This document shows positions 33,608 to 42,587 of a stretch of DNA of 64,000 bases, one piece after another. This DNA comes from Candidatus Woesearchaeota archaeon (lineage in GTDB: Archaea > Nanobdellota > Nanobdellia > Woesearchaeales > UBA583): positions 558,001-622,000 of the forward strand of contig CP060218.1 of the NCBI GenBank assembly GCA_023898345.1. The letters run 5' to 3'. The translations under genes and the position numbers were made by a program. The number at the start of each line of letters is the position of its first letter. Position 1 is the stretch's first letter. The notes beneath the pieces were generated by a model that worked only from the letters and a program-made list of their open reading frames with translations, did not search any database and was not told the origin of the DNA.

Positions 33608-34186
33608 TTGGAATTGGGAAGCATTGTTAGAGTTAATTTTAGGAAAGAACGTTTAGATTCGAAAAGAGTGCTTCCCCGTTTGGAGGAACTCTGTGAAGTC
33701 TGTGAGAATATTGATAATCACCTTTATTCTTTGGATCAAATCTTTAGGACATACCTTGCTTTTTTGTCGGCGGACCCTCTGGAGATTTCTTCCTCTCCCT
33801 CACAACTTGCTCTTTACCGCCAAAGAAAAGAGAAGTTCACTCGGGAACTTAGGAAGCAAGAAAATCTTCTTCAAAGCCAGTACAAAGCTTTTTCTTCTTC
33901 ATTTCCTGAATTTTCCTCTCTTGATGTATTGGCGTTTCTGGAAAGTTTTGGAGAGACGGAGAAAGAAGGAAAGCTCCTTTGTCGCTATGCCGAAAGTCGA
34001 GAAGAATTCCAAGAAATGTTGTCTCAGAAATATTACTTAGTTTTAGCTGATGAACAAACTTTTTCTTCTTGTTTCAAAGCTGGACAACATGTGCCAATAG
34101 AATCTTCTCTTGCAAGATTAAACGATTCTTTTCATTATTTAACTCAAGTCTTTGGCTCTTTACAAGATGGCATAACAAAACTGTAG
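33608..34186 (+). CDS. Cytosolic helical protein, unknown
   Basis: About 192 codons from a TTG; no ATG is near the front, so the start is uncertain (GTG 33669 is possible). Mostly amphipathic helix with heptad-like runs (RQRKEKFTRELRKQENLLQ). No motif recognised. Size and helix content resemble the gene at 35697-36269, but no convincing sequence match. Confidence 0.5.
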   Translation: MELGSIVRVNFRKERLDSKRVLPRLEELCEVCENIDNHLYSLDQIFRTYLAFLSADPLEISSSPSQLALYRQRKEKFTRELRKQENLLQSQYKAFSSSFPEFSSLDVLAFLESFGETEKEGKLLCRYAESREEFQEMLSQKYYLVLADEQTFSSCFKAGQHVPIESSLARLNDSFHYLTQVFGSLQDGITKL

Positions 34187-34222
34187 AGATGAAAAGCTTT
34201 GCAGTACATTGCGCCTTGTTCC

Positions 34223-35455
34223 TTATTTAATCTTATATGTTAGCCAGATCATCCATAAGGCAATACTTCCCGAAATTAGTGATGAAAAAATAAGGCTGCT
34301 TTGAAACCCGTATTTGAAATAAAGAAAACCAACCAGTATAGGACTAATACCATAACTAAAATCTCCTACCATTTTATTTATTGCCATAAATTCACCGTCT
34401 TCTTTGTGGTCTATGTCATACGCCTCTAAAGCATGCTCTGCTGCAAAATAAAAAAGATTGTTTCCAACTCCTATAATTGCTCCTATGATGATTAAACTTA
34501 GGGGCCACACAAAAAAGGGCATTAGAGCAACGCCAAGCAAAATCAAAAACCAGCCAAAAGAATGAATGTGTCTCCAATTATATTTATCGGCTAAGTATCC
34601 TGAAATTCCGGCGATAAAAATTGTCACCAGTTCGTAAACTCCTAATTGCAAGCCTCCTTCTACAGAACTTATGCCAAGTTCAACTAGATGCAAGGGAAAG
34701 ACAAACCAAATGGTACCATAAAAAATTCCTTGAAAACATGAGGCTGCAAGTGTCATCAAGGGATAGTTATTATTTAGTTTTATGAAATGTATCGCCCTTT
34801 TTACTGCAAAAATTGGATTCAATAAACTTTTTGTTGTTATTTTTTTATGTGTTTTTTTTCTTAGGGGATCTATATCATTTTGTATAGAGTGCAGGGAGAA
34901 AAATGAGCATACGCCAAAAATAATCATTACTGTCGCTGCTATTTTATGATGTTCTGTTATTGAAAAAAAGGCAATGGAAAGTGTAGCAAAAAAATATGCG
35001 ATTGAAAAAAGATTTTCTGCAATACCAAAGATTACTCCTCCTTCGTTTTTTTTTGTTATTCTTAAAAGGTATGTTTCATTGATTCTAAAGGAATAGCTTA
35101 GAAAGAGTAAACTTACAAATCCTAAAATGAGATAAAGATTGTTCATGGGAAAAAAAAACCAAAGAAGACCGCCTAATACTATTGCTATCCTATTTAGCAA
35201 AAGAATTGGTTTTGAACCATAGTAATCACTATATCCTCCTACAATTGGATTGAGTATAAATGCTTGAAAGAGATTAACAATTCCAAATATCAACCCTGCC
35301 ACCCATTCATTGTACAGGCTTGCTATAATGATGGGAAATATAGCATATGCTAGTGCCGTTATGTATCTTAAGGGAGTATCACTTAAGGAAAGTGTTAGGG
35401 CATCTTTATGCTCTGAACTAAATTTTACTATGGTCTTTAGAATGGGGGAACTCAC
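34223..35455 (-). CDS. MFS transporter
   Basis: 410 residues, about 12 hydrophobic helices. GGYSDYYGSKPILLLNR after helix 2 matches the MFS loop 2-3 motif (G-x-x-x-D-x-x-G-R/K-[KR]), echoed by GYLADKYNWR in the second half. It starts at GTG 35455 with a CTTTATAAAAC box ~27 nt upstream, which supports a leaderless GTG start. Substrate unknown. Confidence 0.85.
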   Translation of the reverse strand: MSSPILKTIVKFSSEHKDALTLSLSDTPLRYITALAYAIFPIIIASLYNEWVAGLIFGIVNLFQAFILNPIVGGYSDYYGSKPILLLNRIAIVLGGLLWFFFPMNNLYLILGFVSLLFLSYSFRINETYLLRITKKNEGGVIFGIAENLFSIAYFFATLSIAFFSITEHHKIAATVMIIFGVCSFFSLHSIQNDIDPLRKKTHKKITTKSLLNPIFAVKRAIHFIKLNNNYPLMTLAASCFQGIFYGTIWFVFPLHLVELGISSVEGGLQLGVYELVTIFIAGISGYLADKYNWRHIHSFGWFLILLGVALMPFFVWPLSLIIIGAIIGVGNNLFYFAAEHALEAYDIDHKEDGEFMAINKMVGDFSYGISPILVGFLYFKYGFQSSLIFSSLISGSIALWMIWLTYKIK

Positions 35456-35536
35456 GTTCTTACTGAAGAATCTTGTTTTATAAAGTTATTCTGGCTCTGT
35501 GCACGATGCAGTGACAGATATGTTCAGCTTTCACAT

Positions 35537-35637
35537 TATAGTCGTCCACAAAACTCATTCCTTTGTCTCCTCTCCACTCACTCCGTTCGTTTGCTATATA
35601 GTGTTCTCGAAGTTAAAAACTTCTGCGGAGTACTATA
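35537..35637 (+). repeat. Dispersed repeat B, copy 2
   Basis: TATAGTCGTCCACAAAACTC, CCACTCACTCCGTTCG, then the hairpin ATAGTGTTCTCGAAGTT-AAA-AACTTCTGCGGAGTACTAT. Almost identical to copy 1. It lies between the divergent MFS and 35697 genes. Confidence 0.9.
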
Positions 35638-35696
35638 AGTCAGACTCTGTATTTTTCTCCTCTATTTTTTTAAAGAGAAGGAAACTTTTTCTTTTA

Positions 35697-36269
35697 ATGT
35701 CCATTCACGTTTCAGAAAAGCTTTCTTTTAGGAAAAAAGATTTGGAAGCACTTCTTACAGCTTCAGAGACTCTTCTTTCTCAAACAGAAACTTTCTCTGC
35801 CTCTTTATCTGACTATCTCACTTGTCAGTCTTCTTTTTCTGCTGAAAAGAAAGAACATAGGGCACAAAAGGTTATTTCCTTGGTCTTATTTCAAGAACTG
35901 TGTCATACTTACAATAAAAAATTAGAAAAAATGAGTAAAGAGCTTGAAGCTGCTTACTCTTTCTTTGAACAAGCATTTTTTTCTTTTCAGGACTCAAATC
36001 CAATAAATTTTATCTTCGACTTTGTGACAGATGAGAAAAAAGCTCTTCTTTGTAACTTTCATTCTGAAACATCTTTTCGAAATTCCGTTTTACTTATGTA
36101 TTCTTCTCTTATGAAACATTTTTGTTCATTGACTCGGAATTATCTTCTGAAAAACTATGGCGCTGCACAAGATGAAGTCAAGAAAGTAACTCTTTATGCA
36201 ACTCAGGTTAAACAAATTCTTTCAGTGACAACTTCTGTTGCCTTGAACTTTTCTCCTTATTCTCAATAA
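35697..36269 (+). CDS. Cytosolic helical protein, unknown
   Basis: 190 residues from ATG 35697 (MSIHVSEKLSFRKKDLEALL). The longer frame back to 35499 runs through repeat B and is unlikely to be coding there; a TTTTTTTAAAG box sits ~27 nt before 35697. Helix-rich, no motif, no membrane segment. It precedes a membrane protein gene. Confidence 0.6.
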   Translation: MSIHVSEKLSFRKKDLEALLTASETLLSQTETFSASLSDYLTCQSSFSAEKKEHRAQKVISLVLFQELCHTYNKKLEKMSKELEAAYSFFEQAFFSFQDSNPINFIFDFVTDEKKALLCNFHSETSFRNSVLLMYSSLMKHFCSLTRNYLLKNYGAAQDEVKKVTLYATQVKQILSVTTSVALNFSPYSQ

Positions 36270-36299
36270 TTTTTTAAAGCTCTTCTTCTCTTGATTCTT

Positions 36300-36890
36300 A
36301 TGATATTTCGTTTTCAAAAACAACTCTTGTTTGTTTTAGGTTTCTTTCTTTTGCTCTGGATTGCTTTGGCACTTATGGTGTATCTTCCTTTCTGGTACTC
36401 TTTTAACTATTCTTTTCAGGATACGTATTCTGAACTTGGAAAGGAAGCTACAAAAATATATACTTCTGATTTGATTCTTTATTTCTTGCATTTCGATTCT
36501 CTTGATGAAAATGCTTGGTCGACAAAGGAAAAAGTGCATTATGCTGATGTGCGTTCTCTTTATGATATCGCTTTTGTCCTTGCTCTTTGTTCTGTCGTGT
36601 GTTTGTTTGTGTTCTGGAGGCGAGATTTTGTTTTGGAGAATTTAAAATATCTTCCTCTTGTGTTTCTTTCTCTTCTTTTACTGTTGCCTGTTTTTTCTTG
36701 GTTTTGGATTCAAGTCTTTCATCCTCTTCTTTTTGGTCATAATGAAAGCTGGATTTTTGGTTCTGATGAAATTAGTTACTTCTTATTTGATTTGGAAAGT
36801 GGAAGTTTTTTTCTTCGTTCTTTTCTTTTTCTTGCACTTTTTCCTGCTTTTCTTTCTTGGGCATGGAGAAAAATTTTGCTTAGGACTTAG
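36300..36890 (+). CDS. Integral membrane protein, DUF1461/TIGR01906-like
   Basis: About 196 residues from ATG 36300 (MIFRFQKQ; a TTTTTTAAAGC box ~26 nt upstream). Four hydrophobic helices: one N-terminal, an extracytoplasmic stretch with KVHYADVRSLYD, two central helices, a loop with FHPLLFGHNESWIF and a final helix. The E-x-[HR]-[YF]-x-D-V-[KR] box and the FHxxxF...W pattern are those of the DUF1461 family. Function unknown. The 3' end overlaps the convergent HtpX gene by 4 nt. Confidence 0.6.
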   Translation: MIFRFQKQLLFVLGFFLLLWIALALMVYLPFWYSFNYSFQDTYSELGKEATKIYTSDLILYFLHFDSLDENAWSTKEKVHYADVRSLYDIAFVLALCSVVCLFVFWRRDFVLENLKYLPLVFLSLLLLLPVFSWFWIQVFHPLLFGHNESWIFGSDEISYFLFDLESGSFFLRSFLFLALFPAFLSWAWRKILLRT

Positions 36891-37846
36891 TTCTTTTTTC
36901 CTCGTAATCGTGCAATTCTGTCGTCAATTGGTGGGTGTGTTGCAAAAAGTTTTTGCATGAGAGAGGGCCCTTTTTTTTGTCTGAATGGGGTTGAAATGAA
37001 AAGGTGTGCTGTTGATTTGTTCGCTCTGTCGACAAGGGGGTCCGGATCGTTTTTTATTTTTTCCAAGGCTGAAGCTAAGCCTTCGGGATAACGTGTTAGT
37101 TTTGCTCCGCTCGCATCAGCCAGATATTCTCTCTGGCGGGAAATTGCAAGACGAATCATTTCTCCGACGAGTGGTGCTGTAATGACAAGGACAAGCCAAA
37201 ATACGAGCACAACAATAATAAACACTCCGTTTTTATTTTCTCCTTCTCCTCCTCCTCCACCTCTTGGAGCAAAAAGAAAAATACGAAAGAGAAGGTCTGC
37301 TAAAAGAATTGTTGCTCCGACGAGTCCTGCCGCCAAAAGCATAACTTTGATGTCCTGATTTTTGATGTGACTCATTTCATGTGCAAGAACTCCTTCTAAT
37401 TCTTCTCTGTTGAGTTTTTCCATAAGTCCTGTTGTTACAACTATGTACGAATCTTCTGCTTTGAAACCTGTTGCATAAGCATTGAGCGCTGTATCGTCAA
37501 TGACATAACATTTTGGTGGCTTTTTCATTCCTGCCGCCAAACTAAGCGCCTCTGTCGTATGGTACAAAAATGGGTAGGTCTTTCTGTCGGCCTCAGTTGC
37601 TCCTGTTGCTTTGAGAATCATATTGGCTCCCGATGACATAAAAATTGCTATGTACACAAGTGAGATAATAAGAGCCAACACTGTCGTGAAAATGATACTT
37701 TGAACATCAAAAAGATTGCCATTTGCATATACGCCTAGAACAATTCCTGCCATTGCTCCAAGCAGCCCTATGAAAAGAAAGAACATAATAATAATGAAAA
37801 GGGAACGGCGCTGGTTTGCTCTTATTTCGTCGTGTATGTTGAACAT
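36887..37846 (-). CDS. htpX: HtpX-like membrane zinc protease (M48)
   Basis: About 319 residues from ATG 37846 (MFNIHDEIRANQRR; the frame extends to 37906). Zinc motif HEMSH, third ligand region in SRQREYLADASGA, membrane helices on both sides of the catalytic segment, and a Gly-rich loop after the third helix. HtpX degrades misfolded membrane proteins. LemA, a frequent genomic partner, is encoded just upstream on the same strand. Confidence 0.93.
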   Translation of the reverse strand: MFNIHDEIRANQRRSLFIIIMFFLFIGLLGAMAGIVLGVYANGNLFDVQSIIFTTVLALIISLVYIAIFMSSGANMILKATGATEADRKTYPFLYHTTEALSLAAGMKKPPKCYVIDDTALNAYATGFKAEDSYIVVTTGLMEKLNREELEGVLAHEMSHIKNQDIKVMLLAAGLVGATILLADLLFRIFLFAPRGGGGGEGENKNGVFIIVVLVFWLVLVITAPLVGEMIRLAISRQREYLADASGAKLTRYPEGLASALEKIKNDPDPLVDRANKSTAHLFISTPFRQKKGPSLMQKLFATHPPIDDRIARLRGKKN

Positions 37847-37974
37847 GTTTTTTTTTATGGCTCTTTTCTTATAAATATTCCTTTCCACTCGTGAGAAGAT
37901 TAACAAACAACATTACCTTGTAGTATTATAAAATAATAAAAAGTTTTCCACCACCCTCAATAAAAATAGAAGTC

Positions 37975-38529
37975 TTAGAAACTAACTTTGGGAACTTCTC
38001 TTTCTGACTCTTGAATTTCAAATAAGTCTTTTTCTTTGAAACTAAACATTCCTGCTATCATGTTTGAAGGAAAGCTTTCACGCTTTGTGTTATAGTCCAT
38101 TACGGAGTCGTTGTAATACTGGCGTGCTGCTGCAACTTTGTTTTCTGTACCTGCGAGTTCTTCTTGAAGTTGCATAAAGTTTTGATTTGCTTTCAGATCA
38201 GGGTAGTTTTCTGAAACTGCAAAGAGAGATTTTAGGGCTCCGCTTAGCATGTTGTCTGCTGTTGCTGCGTCGTGCGCGTTTCCTGCATTCATGAGGGAGG
38301 TTCTTGCTTTCGTTACTTCTTCGAGAACCGTCTTTTCGTGTTTTGCATATCCCTTAACTGTTTCAATAAGGTTTGGGATAAGGTCTGCGCGCCGTTTGAG
38401 CTGCACGTCGATTTGTGCCCAAGAATTTTCCACTTGGTTTTTCAGACGCACAAAGCTGTTGTATGCGAAGATGAACCATAATACAAGGAGCACGATAACT
38501 CCTATTCCTATCCATAATCCGATTGCCAT
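37975..38529 (-). CDS. lemA: LemA family protein
   Basis: 184 residues: one N-terminal membrane helix (IGIGVIVLLVLWFIFAYN), then YNSFVRLKNQVENSWAQIDVQLKRRADLIPNLIETVKGY, which is the LemA signature (split here only for description), and FSFKEKDLFEI near the end. Usual LemA length. Forms the common LemA-HtpX pair with the next gene; 128 bp separate them. Confidence 0.93.
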   Translation of the reverse strand: MAIGLWIGIGVIVLLVLWFIFAYNSFVRLKNQVENSWAQIDVQLKRRADLIPNLIETVKGYAKHEKTVLEEVTKARTSLMNAGNAHDAATADNMLSGALKSLFAVSENYPDLKANQNFMQLQEELAGTENKVAAARQYYNDSVMDYNTKRESFPSNMIAGMFSFKEKDLFEIQESEREVPKVSF

Positions 38530-38720
38530 TGTACTTCTTTTTGTAGAGTTCTTTTTATAAACTTGCCTTTTTCATGCTCTGAATGAGAAAAAAACTTCTT
38601 TCTAAAACAGCAAACAAATAGTAAAAATGCTATTTAATTGAAATTTTTATTTTTGAATTTCTTGTTAAAAATACCAATAAGTATCCTTTTTGGCACATAT
38701 TCAAGATTTTTTTCTAATTA

Positions 38721-38819
38721 TGGCTATCCACAAAAATAATTCTTTTTGTCTCTCTCCACTCACTCTCTTTGTTTGCTATCTAGTGTTCTCGAAGTTAAAA
38801 ACTTCTGTGGAGCACTATG
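38721..38819 (+). repeat. Dispersed repeat B, copy 3
   Basis: GGCTATCCACAAAAATAATT, CTCTCCACTCACTC, then TAGTGTTCTCGAAGTT-AAA-AACTTCTGTGGAGCACTA. More diverged at its left end. It lies in the 350-bp gap between the divergent lemA and 38881 genes; the rest of that gap is AT-rich with a TTTATATATAAA promoter at its right end. Confidence 0.9.
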
Positions 38820-38880
38820 TCTAGAATCTTGACTATAGACTATAAGATTTATATATAAAACTGTAACTAAAAATGATAAA

Positions 38881-39447
38881 ATGGTAAAACGAGACTCTTT
38901 GACGAATTATCTTCTTACTCTTGGGTTTATCTCTGTCATCATTCTTTTTATGCTTCTTCTTGTGCAAATAAGCAGAGTTGTTTTTGAAAATGCTAATGTT
39001 TTAGGGGAACATGTTATTCAGACAAAGGGTTTGCTTGAAGACATTGAGGAAGTTAAGGAAGCCACCAATCAAGAAAATTATGATGAAACACAACACAGTG
39101 CTTGGAAAAATAAGGCCGATCTTGTACAGGCTGCCTGTGCTCTTCCTGCTCAAGATTCTTTTGTCCTTAAGGTAAATAGTACAAAAAGTGTTCTTGGTTT
39201 TACTCTTCCTGAAACAGTATACACTGAAGATGGTCTTTATTACTCGGAATTAAGTGAGCGAGAAAAAGAAGGAGATGATAAGGTCTATGTCTATAATCTC
39301 CAAGGTTTACAAAGAGGTTTTTTTGTTGCTGAGAAAGCAAATGGAAACTATACTATGTACAATCTTGCAGATGCACTTTTTGAGGAGATTGAACCCTCGC
39401 AAATTAGAGGGGTTTTCTTATTTCGAGATGAAGAATGGAACGATTAA
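38881..39447 (+). CDS. Single-pass membrane protein, unknown
   Basis: 188 residues: hydrophobic helix ~12-35 (FISVIILFMLLLVQISRVVF), then a hydrophilic extracytoplasmic part with VQAACALPAQ. Begins MVKRDSLTNYLL. The TTTATATATAAA element is ~27 nt before ATG. It overlaps the endA start by 13 nt, so they are co-transcribed. Function not recognised. Confidence 0.65.
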   Translation: MVKRDSLTNYLLTLGFISVIILFMLLLVQISRVVFENANVLGEHVIQTKGLLEDIEEVKEATNQENYDETQHSAWKNKADLVQAACALPAQDSFVLKVNSTKSVLGFTLPETVYTEDGLYYSELSEREKEGDDKVYVYNLQGLQRGFFVAEKANGNYTMYNLADALFEEIEPSQIRGVFLFRDEEWND

Positions 39448-39938
39448 TTGAAGTCCTGCTAAAAAAGGGGATTTTTCTCGTCTCTCGTGGTGAGGATGCC
39501 CAATTTTTGGAAAGCAAGGGATACGGTCAAAGATCTTCTCTTTTCACTCTTTCCTTTCAGGAAGCTTTGTACTTGCTGGAAAAAAAATGGATTTTTGTTG
39601 TTAAGGGAAAAAAGGAGTTAGATTTTCAAACTCTTCTTGGGAAACAGAAAGCTTCCTTTTTCTCTTATCTTGTGTACAAAGACCTTCGTCAAAGGGGTTA
39701 CTCTGTCCAAAGTGGCCTGAAATTTGGCGCTGACTTTCGTTTGTACGACAAAGGGCATCGGGACGAAGAGCATGCTTTGTGGCTTGTTCTGGTGTTAAGG
39801 GAAGATGAACAGTTGAAGATGAAAGATTTTGTTGCCAAGAATAGAATTGCAACGACGGTTCGCAAGCGCTTGCTCTTTGCCCTTGTGAGCGAGGATCATT
39901 CTTTGTCGTACTTCGAATGTAACTGGCGACGTATGTGA
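39435..39938 (+). CDS. endA: tRNA-splicing endonuclease
   Basis: 167 residues. Catalytic triad pattern: Tyr in GADFRLYDKG, His in DEEHALWLVLV, Lys in TVRKRLLFALV; YLVYKDLRQRGYSVQSGLKFG is the conserved core. Length fits the short homotetrameric or heteromeric archaeal EndA. Cuts bulge-helix-bulge introns; the one complete tRNA in this window has none. Confidence 0.95.
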   Translation: MERLIEVLLKKGIFLVSRGEDAQFLESKGYGQRSSLFTLSFQEALYLLEKKWIFVVKGKKELDFQTLLGKQKASFFSYLVYKDLRQRGYSVQSGLKFGADFRLYDKGHRDEEHALWLVLVLREDEQLKMKDFVAKNRIATTVRKRLLFALVSEDHSLSYFECNWRRM

Positions 39939-39965
39939 TGTGGTGTGTGTGATTGCAAAATCCTC

Positions 39966-39992
39966 TCAGGTCTTCTCCAATCATACTATAGT
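39966..39992 (-). pseudogene. Scrap of the S8 domain of the 45576-50597 gene
   Basis: 26 of 27 bases match 49712-49738 (TCAGGTCTTCTCC, then ATCATACTATAGT), encoding YSMIGEDL. Nothing else of the S8 domain remains around it. Confidence 0.6.
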
Positions 39993-40087
39993 GGACTTGG
40001 AACTTCCCTTGATTAAGACCCATCTTTTTATTTTAGAAAATTAGGAAAAACTAACAGCAGAGTAACAAGCAGAATTAGCTTGGGTTA

Positions 40088-40163
40088 TTCGCATAGGAGT
40101 CGCCGTCAGCATCTAAGTACCAGTCGCTTAAGGGACTTATTTGAGCGTTTGCGTCATCGCAGT
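40088..40163 (-). pseudogene. Scrap of the MopE-like repeat of the 45576-50597 gene
   Basis: About 67 of 74 bases match 47938-48013, encoding CDDANAQISPLSDWYLDADG (compare CDDANAQISPISDWYRDTDG). The order relative to the S8 scrap is reversed compared with the intact gene, so the two pieces did not come from one simple truncation. Confidence 0.75.
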
Positions 40164-40203
40164 TAGTATCTGAGTATAATAAGATTCGTGGTTGCAGAAT
40201 AAA

Positions 40204-40731
40204 TTAATCTTTTAATTTGATAATAGTATAATAAAATCCTCTTAATAAGGAAGAAATTATTATAGGACCTAAAATAATCAAAATAAGATAAATACTAATT
40301 TCATTTAAAAATAAGCCCCCTGTATTAATATAGTCTTCATAAATTAAATAAAGCAATCCGAGAATGATTATGGAACAATTTAAAAGATTTTGAATAAATT
40401 TAATTTCAATATCATTTTTACTAAACAATAAGAGAAGTGTTGATAAAACTCCCGAAGAGAATATTAAAACTATTGTAAACATAATGCAAGAAAAACAAAT
40501 AGGAGAACCTTCATCTATAAGTCCTAAATTACTAAAGAATAAAAGACATAAAAATAATATTAAATTGAAAAAAATTGGATATCTAAAATATAATTTATTT
40601 ACAGCTTCTTTTTTTTTAGCTCTTTTTTTATTATCTAAAATTTCTCTATCTATATTTTCATCCATATTTTTTATTATTAAGTCAGCTTCCCTATTAATGT
40701 CTTCTTGTGTTAATTTTTTTTTTGCTGCCAT
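40204..40731 (-). CDS. Small polytopic membrane protein at the end of the hydrolase array
   Basis: 175 residues: charged, Lys-rich N-terminal ~45 residues (ADLIIKNMDENIDREILDNK), then four hydrophobic helices and a short KLKD end. Very AT-rich. 165 bp past the last tip/membrane-protein pair; probably the partner of a tip that has been lost (hydrolase-gene scraps lie immediately beyond it). Confidence 0.6.
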   Translation of the reverse strand: MAAKKKLTQEDINREADLIIKNMDENIDREILDNKKRAKKKEAVNKLYFRYPIFFNLILFLCLLFFSNLGLIDEGSPICFSCIMFTIVLIFSSGVLSTLLLLFSKNDIEIKFIQNLLNCSIIILGLLYLIYEDYINTGGLFLNEISIYLILIILGPIIISSLLRGFYYTIIKLKD

Positions 40732-40896
40732 TTTATTTTAATAACTCTTGAATTTTACTTTGTACATTTTCATTATTTGTTATCATTACATGGTTATATA
40801 TAACGGACGAATTAAATTGGCACAATTAAATCTGTTGGATTCCCATTAAATAAAAGTAAACTTTCAAACACGATTCTAGTTATTATATTTGAAATT

Positions 40897-41268
40897 TTAT
40901 TCATTTTTTGAAAATTTAAATTTTATCCAACCTATTAATAACGTTAATAACAAATATGAGAGGATATATCTTATTTTAAAATTAACAAATAAAATAATAA
41001 TTAAATATATTATAAAATAAAAAAATGAATATATTAAATTAGATTCTAGAGATTTTAATTTAAACTTATTCCTAAAAAAAGAATAGGCACTATAAATTAG
41101 TAAACATAAAAGTACACAGATAAATATAGTTAATAAAGACTCGTTAAAATAAGGATCAAATCCAACTACACTTTGTAAGATTTCAGTTACAGACAATAAT
41201 ACTAAAATTCCCATAAATATAATCACAAGAAGACTATTGGTTAATATGGATTTTAGGAGCTGTTTCAT
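40897..41268 (-). CDS. Small 4-helix membrane protein paired with hydrolase tip 3
   Basis: 123 residues: MKQLLKSILTNSLLVIIFMG and three more hydrophobic helices, ending KFKFSKNE. ATG 41268 overlaps the stop of the truncated hydrolase gene (41265) by 4 nt, so translation is coupled. It has no clear sequence match to the other small membrane proteins of the array, only the same size and topology. Candidate immunity protein. Confidence 0.6.
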   Translation of the reverse strand: MKQLLKSILTNSLLVIIFMGILVLLSVTEILQSVVGFDPYFNESLLTIFICVLLCLLIYSAYSFFRNKFKLKSLESNLIYSFFYFIIYLIIILFVNFKIRYILSYLLLTLLIGWIKFKFSKNE

Positions 41269-42587
41269 TTGTTTAATTCCCCTTTAATGTTCTCTTGTAA
41301 AAAATAATAGTCTGGTAATGCACCATGATTTTTAGGATAAAAATATAACCTCGAATTACTAAAAGTACCATTTAATAAAATCAAGTCTGATTTTGGAACA
41401 ACTCCGTCGCCACCATAATCAGTAAGCCCAAAATAACCCTTTGTTCCTCCATAGAAGAAATATTCCTGTGCAACATTTTGATCCCCATTAAATGAGCTTA
41501 ACTCATCTATTGCTAAGTCATTATAAAAATCTTGTAAATTTAATGAAATTTTATCTTTTGTTCTTGCAAATATATATCCTAGCAAATTTAACTGACCAAC
41601 ATATTTTTCCCTATCGATATTTACTTCGTTATCATTTTGTAATTTTAGGATAGCTTCATCTCCTTTTTTCATTCTAGTTTCTTCATTAATTTCTCTCTGT
41701 TGTTCTGAACTTCCACTTAAATCATTCAAAGTAGTAGGACATGCAATCCCAAAGAACTTGTCGACAGGATTTGCTTTCAAATCAATACTGTCCCAAGTTC
41801 CAGTTGAGTAATTAAATGCATAACCAATATCATCTTCACCAGAATAATGTTTGGACAAAGAGGTGAGGGCACTGCGACAGCCGTTGGAATGGCCTACATA
41901 ATTTACTGTGTCTGATCCAGAATAGTGCTGCACGCCTGCAAGTAATGCGGGAACGTAATAATCTTCTAAATCTTCATACGTGTACGGTGTGTTATCTTCT
42001 TCGTCAGGACCGCCAGTTATTTCAATTAACCAAACATCGTGGCCATCTTCTACAAGTTCTCCTCCAAAGTCAGCAAAGACATCTAAATTAGAATAAATTC
42101 CTCCGGCCATAACAACAGGCGTATCGTACAAAGAAAATACATCTTTGTATTTTGTTGAGTAATCAATATTAAGATTCTTTGTTCTCAGTTGTGTTTCTTC
42201 TCCGTAACTTGTGCTGCTTAGTGTCTTGACGGGCAAAATGGCAACTTCGACGTTGTTGTCGTAGTACACATCTTGTACAGCACGACGCAGAACTTCGTCG
42301 TTCGCCTGCAAATGAGAGCCGAGACGCTCTTGACTGAGTAAGTCCATAACTTGTAAGCCGAGTTTGTCGTCGTTGTCCAAAATATCACTGTGCAAACTCT
42401 TTACATCAGCTCCGGCATCAAGGTAGGAGTTCATGTCCAAGTACAAAGTTTGCGCGTTTATTAATCTTTTCACAGCAGCAACAGTTCCTTGAATATTGAA
42501 ACCGTACACTAAAATTCTTGCTTGATCAAGATTGGAAATGCTGTTATGAAACACGTCGGTTTCAAGGAAGCCGTTATAGGGACCCAT
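41265..42587 (-). CDS. Orphan C-terminal hydrolase module (truncated copy 2)
   Basis: 440 residues with no signal peptide and no protease; starts MGPYNGFLETDVFHNSISNL, a position internal to the full-length protein at 45576-50597. Alpha/beta-hydrolase traits: YVGHSNGCRSAL (G-x-S-x-G nucleophile elbow, Ser ~232), GGDGVVP (Asp), KNHGALPD (His). Up to TTLN (~residue 287) it is ~98% identical in DNA to the next copy (43419-44276); after that the tip is divergent. Without a signal it may be silent and act as a recombination reservoir. It directly abuts the preceding membrane gene (42588). Confidence 0.75.
   Translation of the reverse strand: MGPYNGFLETDVFHNSISNLDQARILVYGFNIQGTVAAVKRLINAQTLYLDMNSYLDAGADVKSLHSDILDNDDKLGLQVMDLLSQERLGSHLQANDEVLRRAVQDVYYDNNVEVAILPVKTLSSTSYGEETQLRTKNLNIDYSTKYKDVFSLYDTPVVMAGGIYSNLDVFADFGGELVEDGHDVWLIEITGGPDEEDNTPYTYEDLEDYYVPALLAGVQHYSGSDTVNYVGHSNGCRSALTSLSKHYSGEDDIGYAFNYSTGTWDSIDLKANPVDKFFGIACPTTLNDLSGSSEQQREINEETRMKKGDEAILKLQNDNEVNIDREKYVGQLNLLGYIFARTKDKISLNLQDFYNDLAIDELSSFNGDQNVAQEYFFYGGTKGYFGLTDYGGDGVVPKSDLILLNGTFSNSRLYFYPKNHGALPDYYFLQENIKGELNK
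41726..42583 (-). repeat. Direct repeat, near-identical hydrolase block (copy in orphan 2)
   Basis: About 850 bp match 43419-44276 with roughly 15 mismatches seen by eye. Similarity starts abruptly at CATTCAAAGTAGTAGGACAT on the tip side and ends at the orphan 2 start codon. The block is visibly GC-richer than both flanks. Confidence 0.9.

Noticed and set aside
35499..35696. N-terminal extension of the 35697 gene
   Set aside because: It runs through repeat B copy 2; a TATA-like box sits 27 nt before ATG 35697, so the shorter start is better.
38721..38819. Repeat B hairpins as transcription terminators
   Set aside because: Two copies sit between divergent promoters, where no transcript ends.
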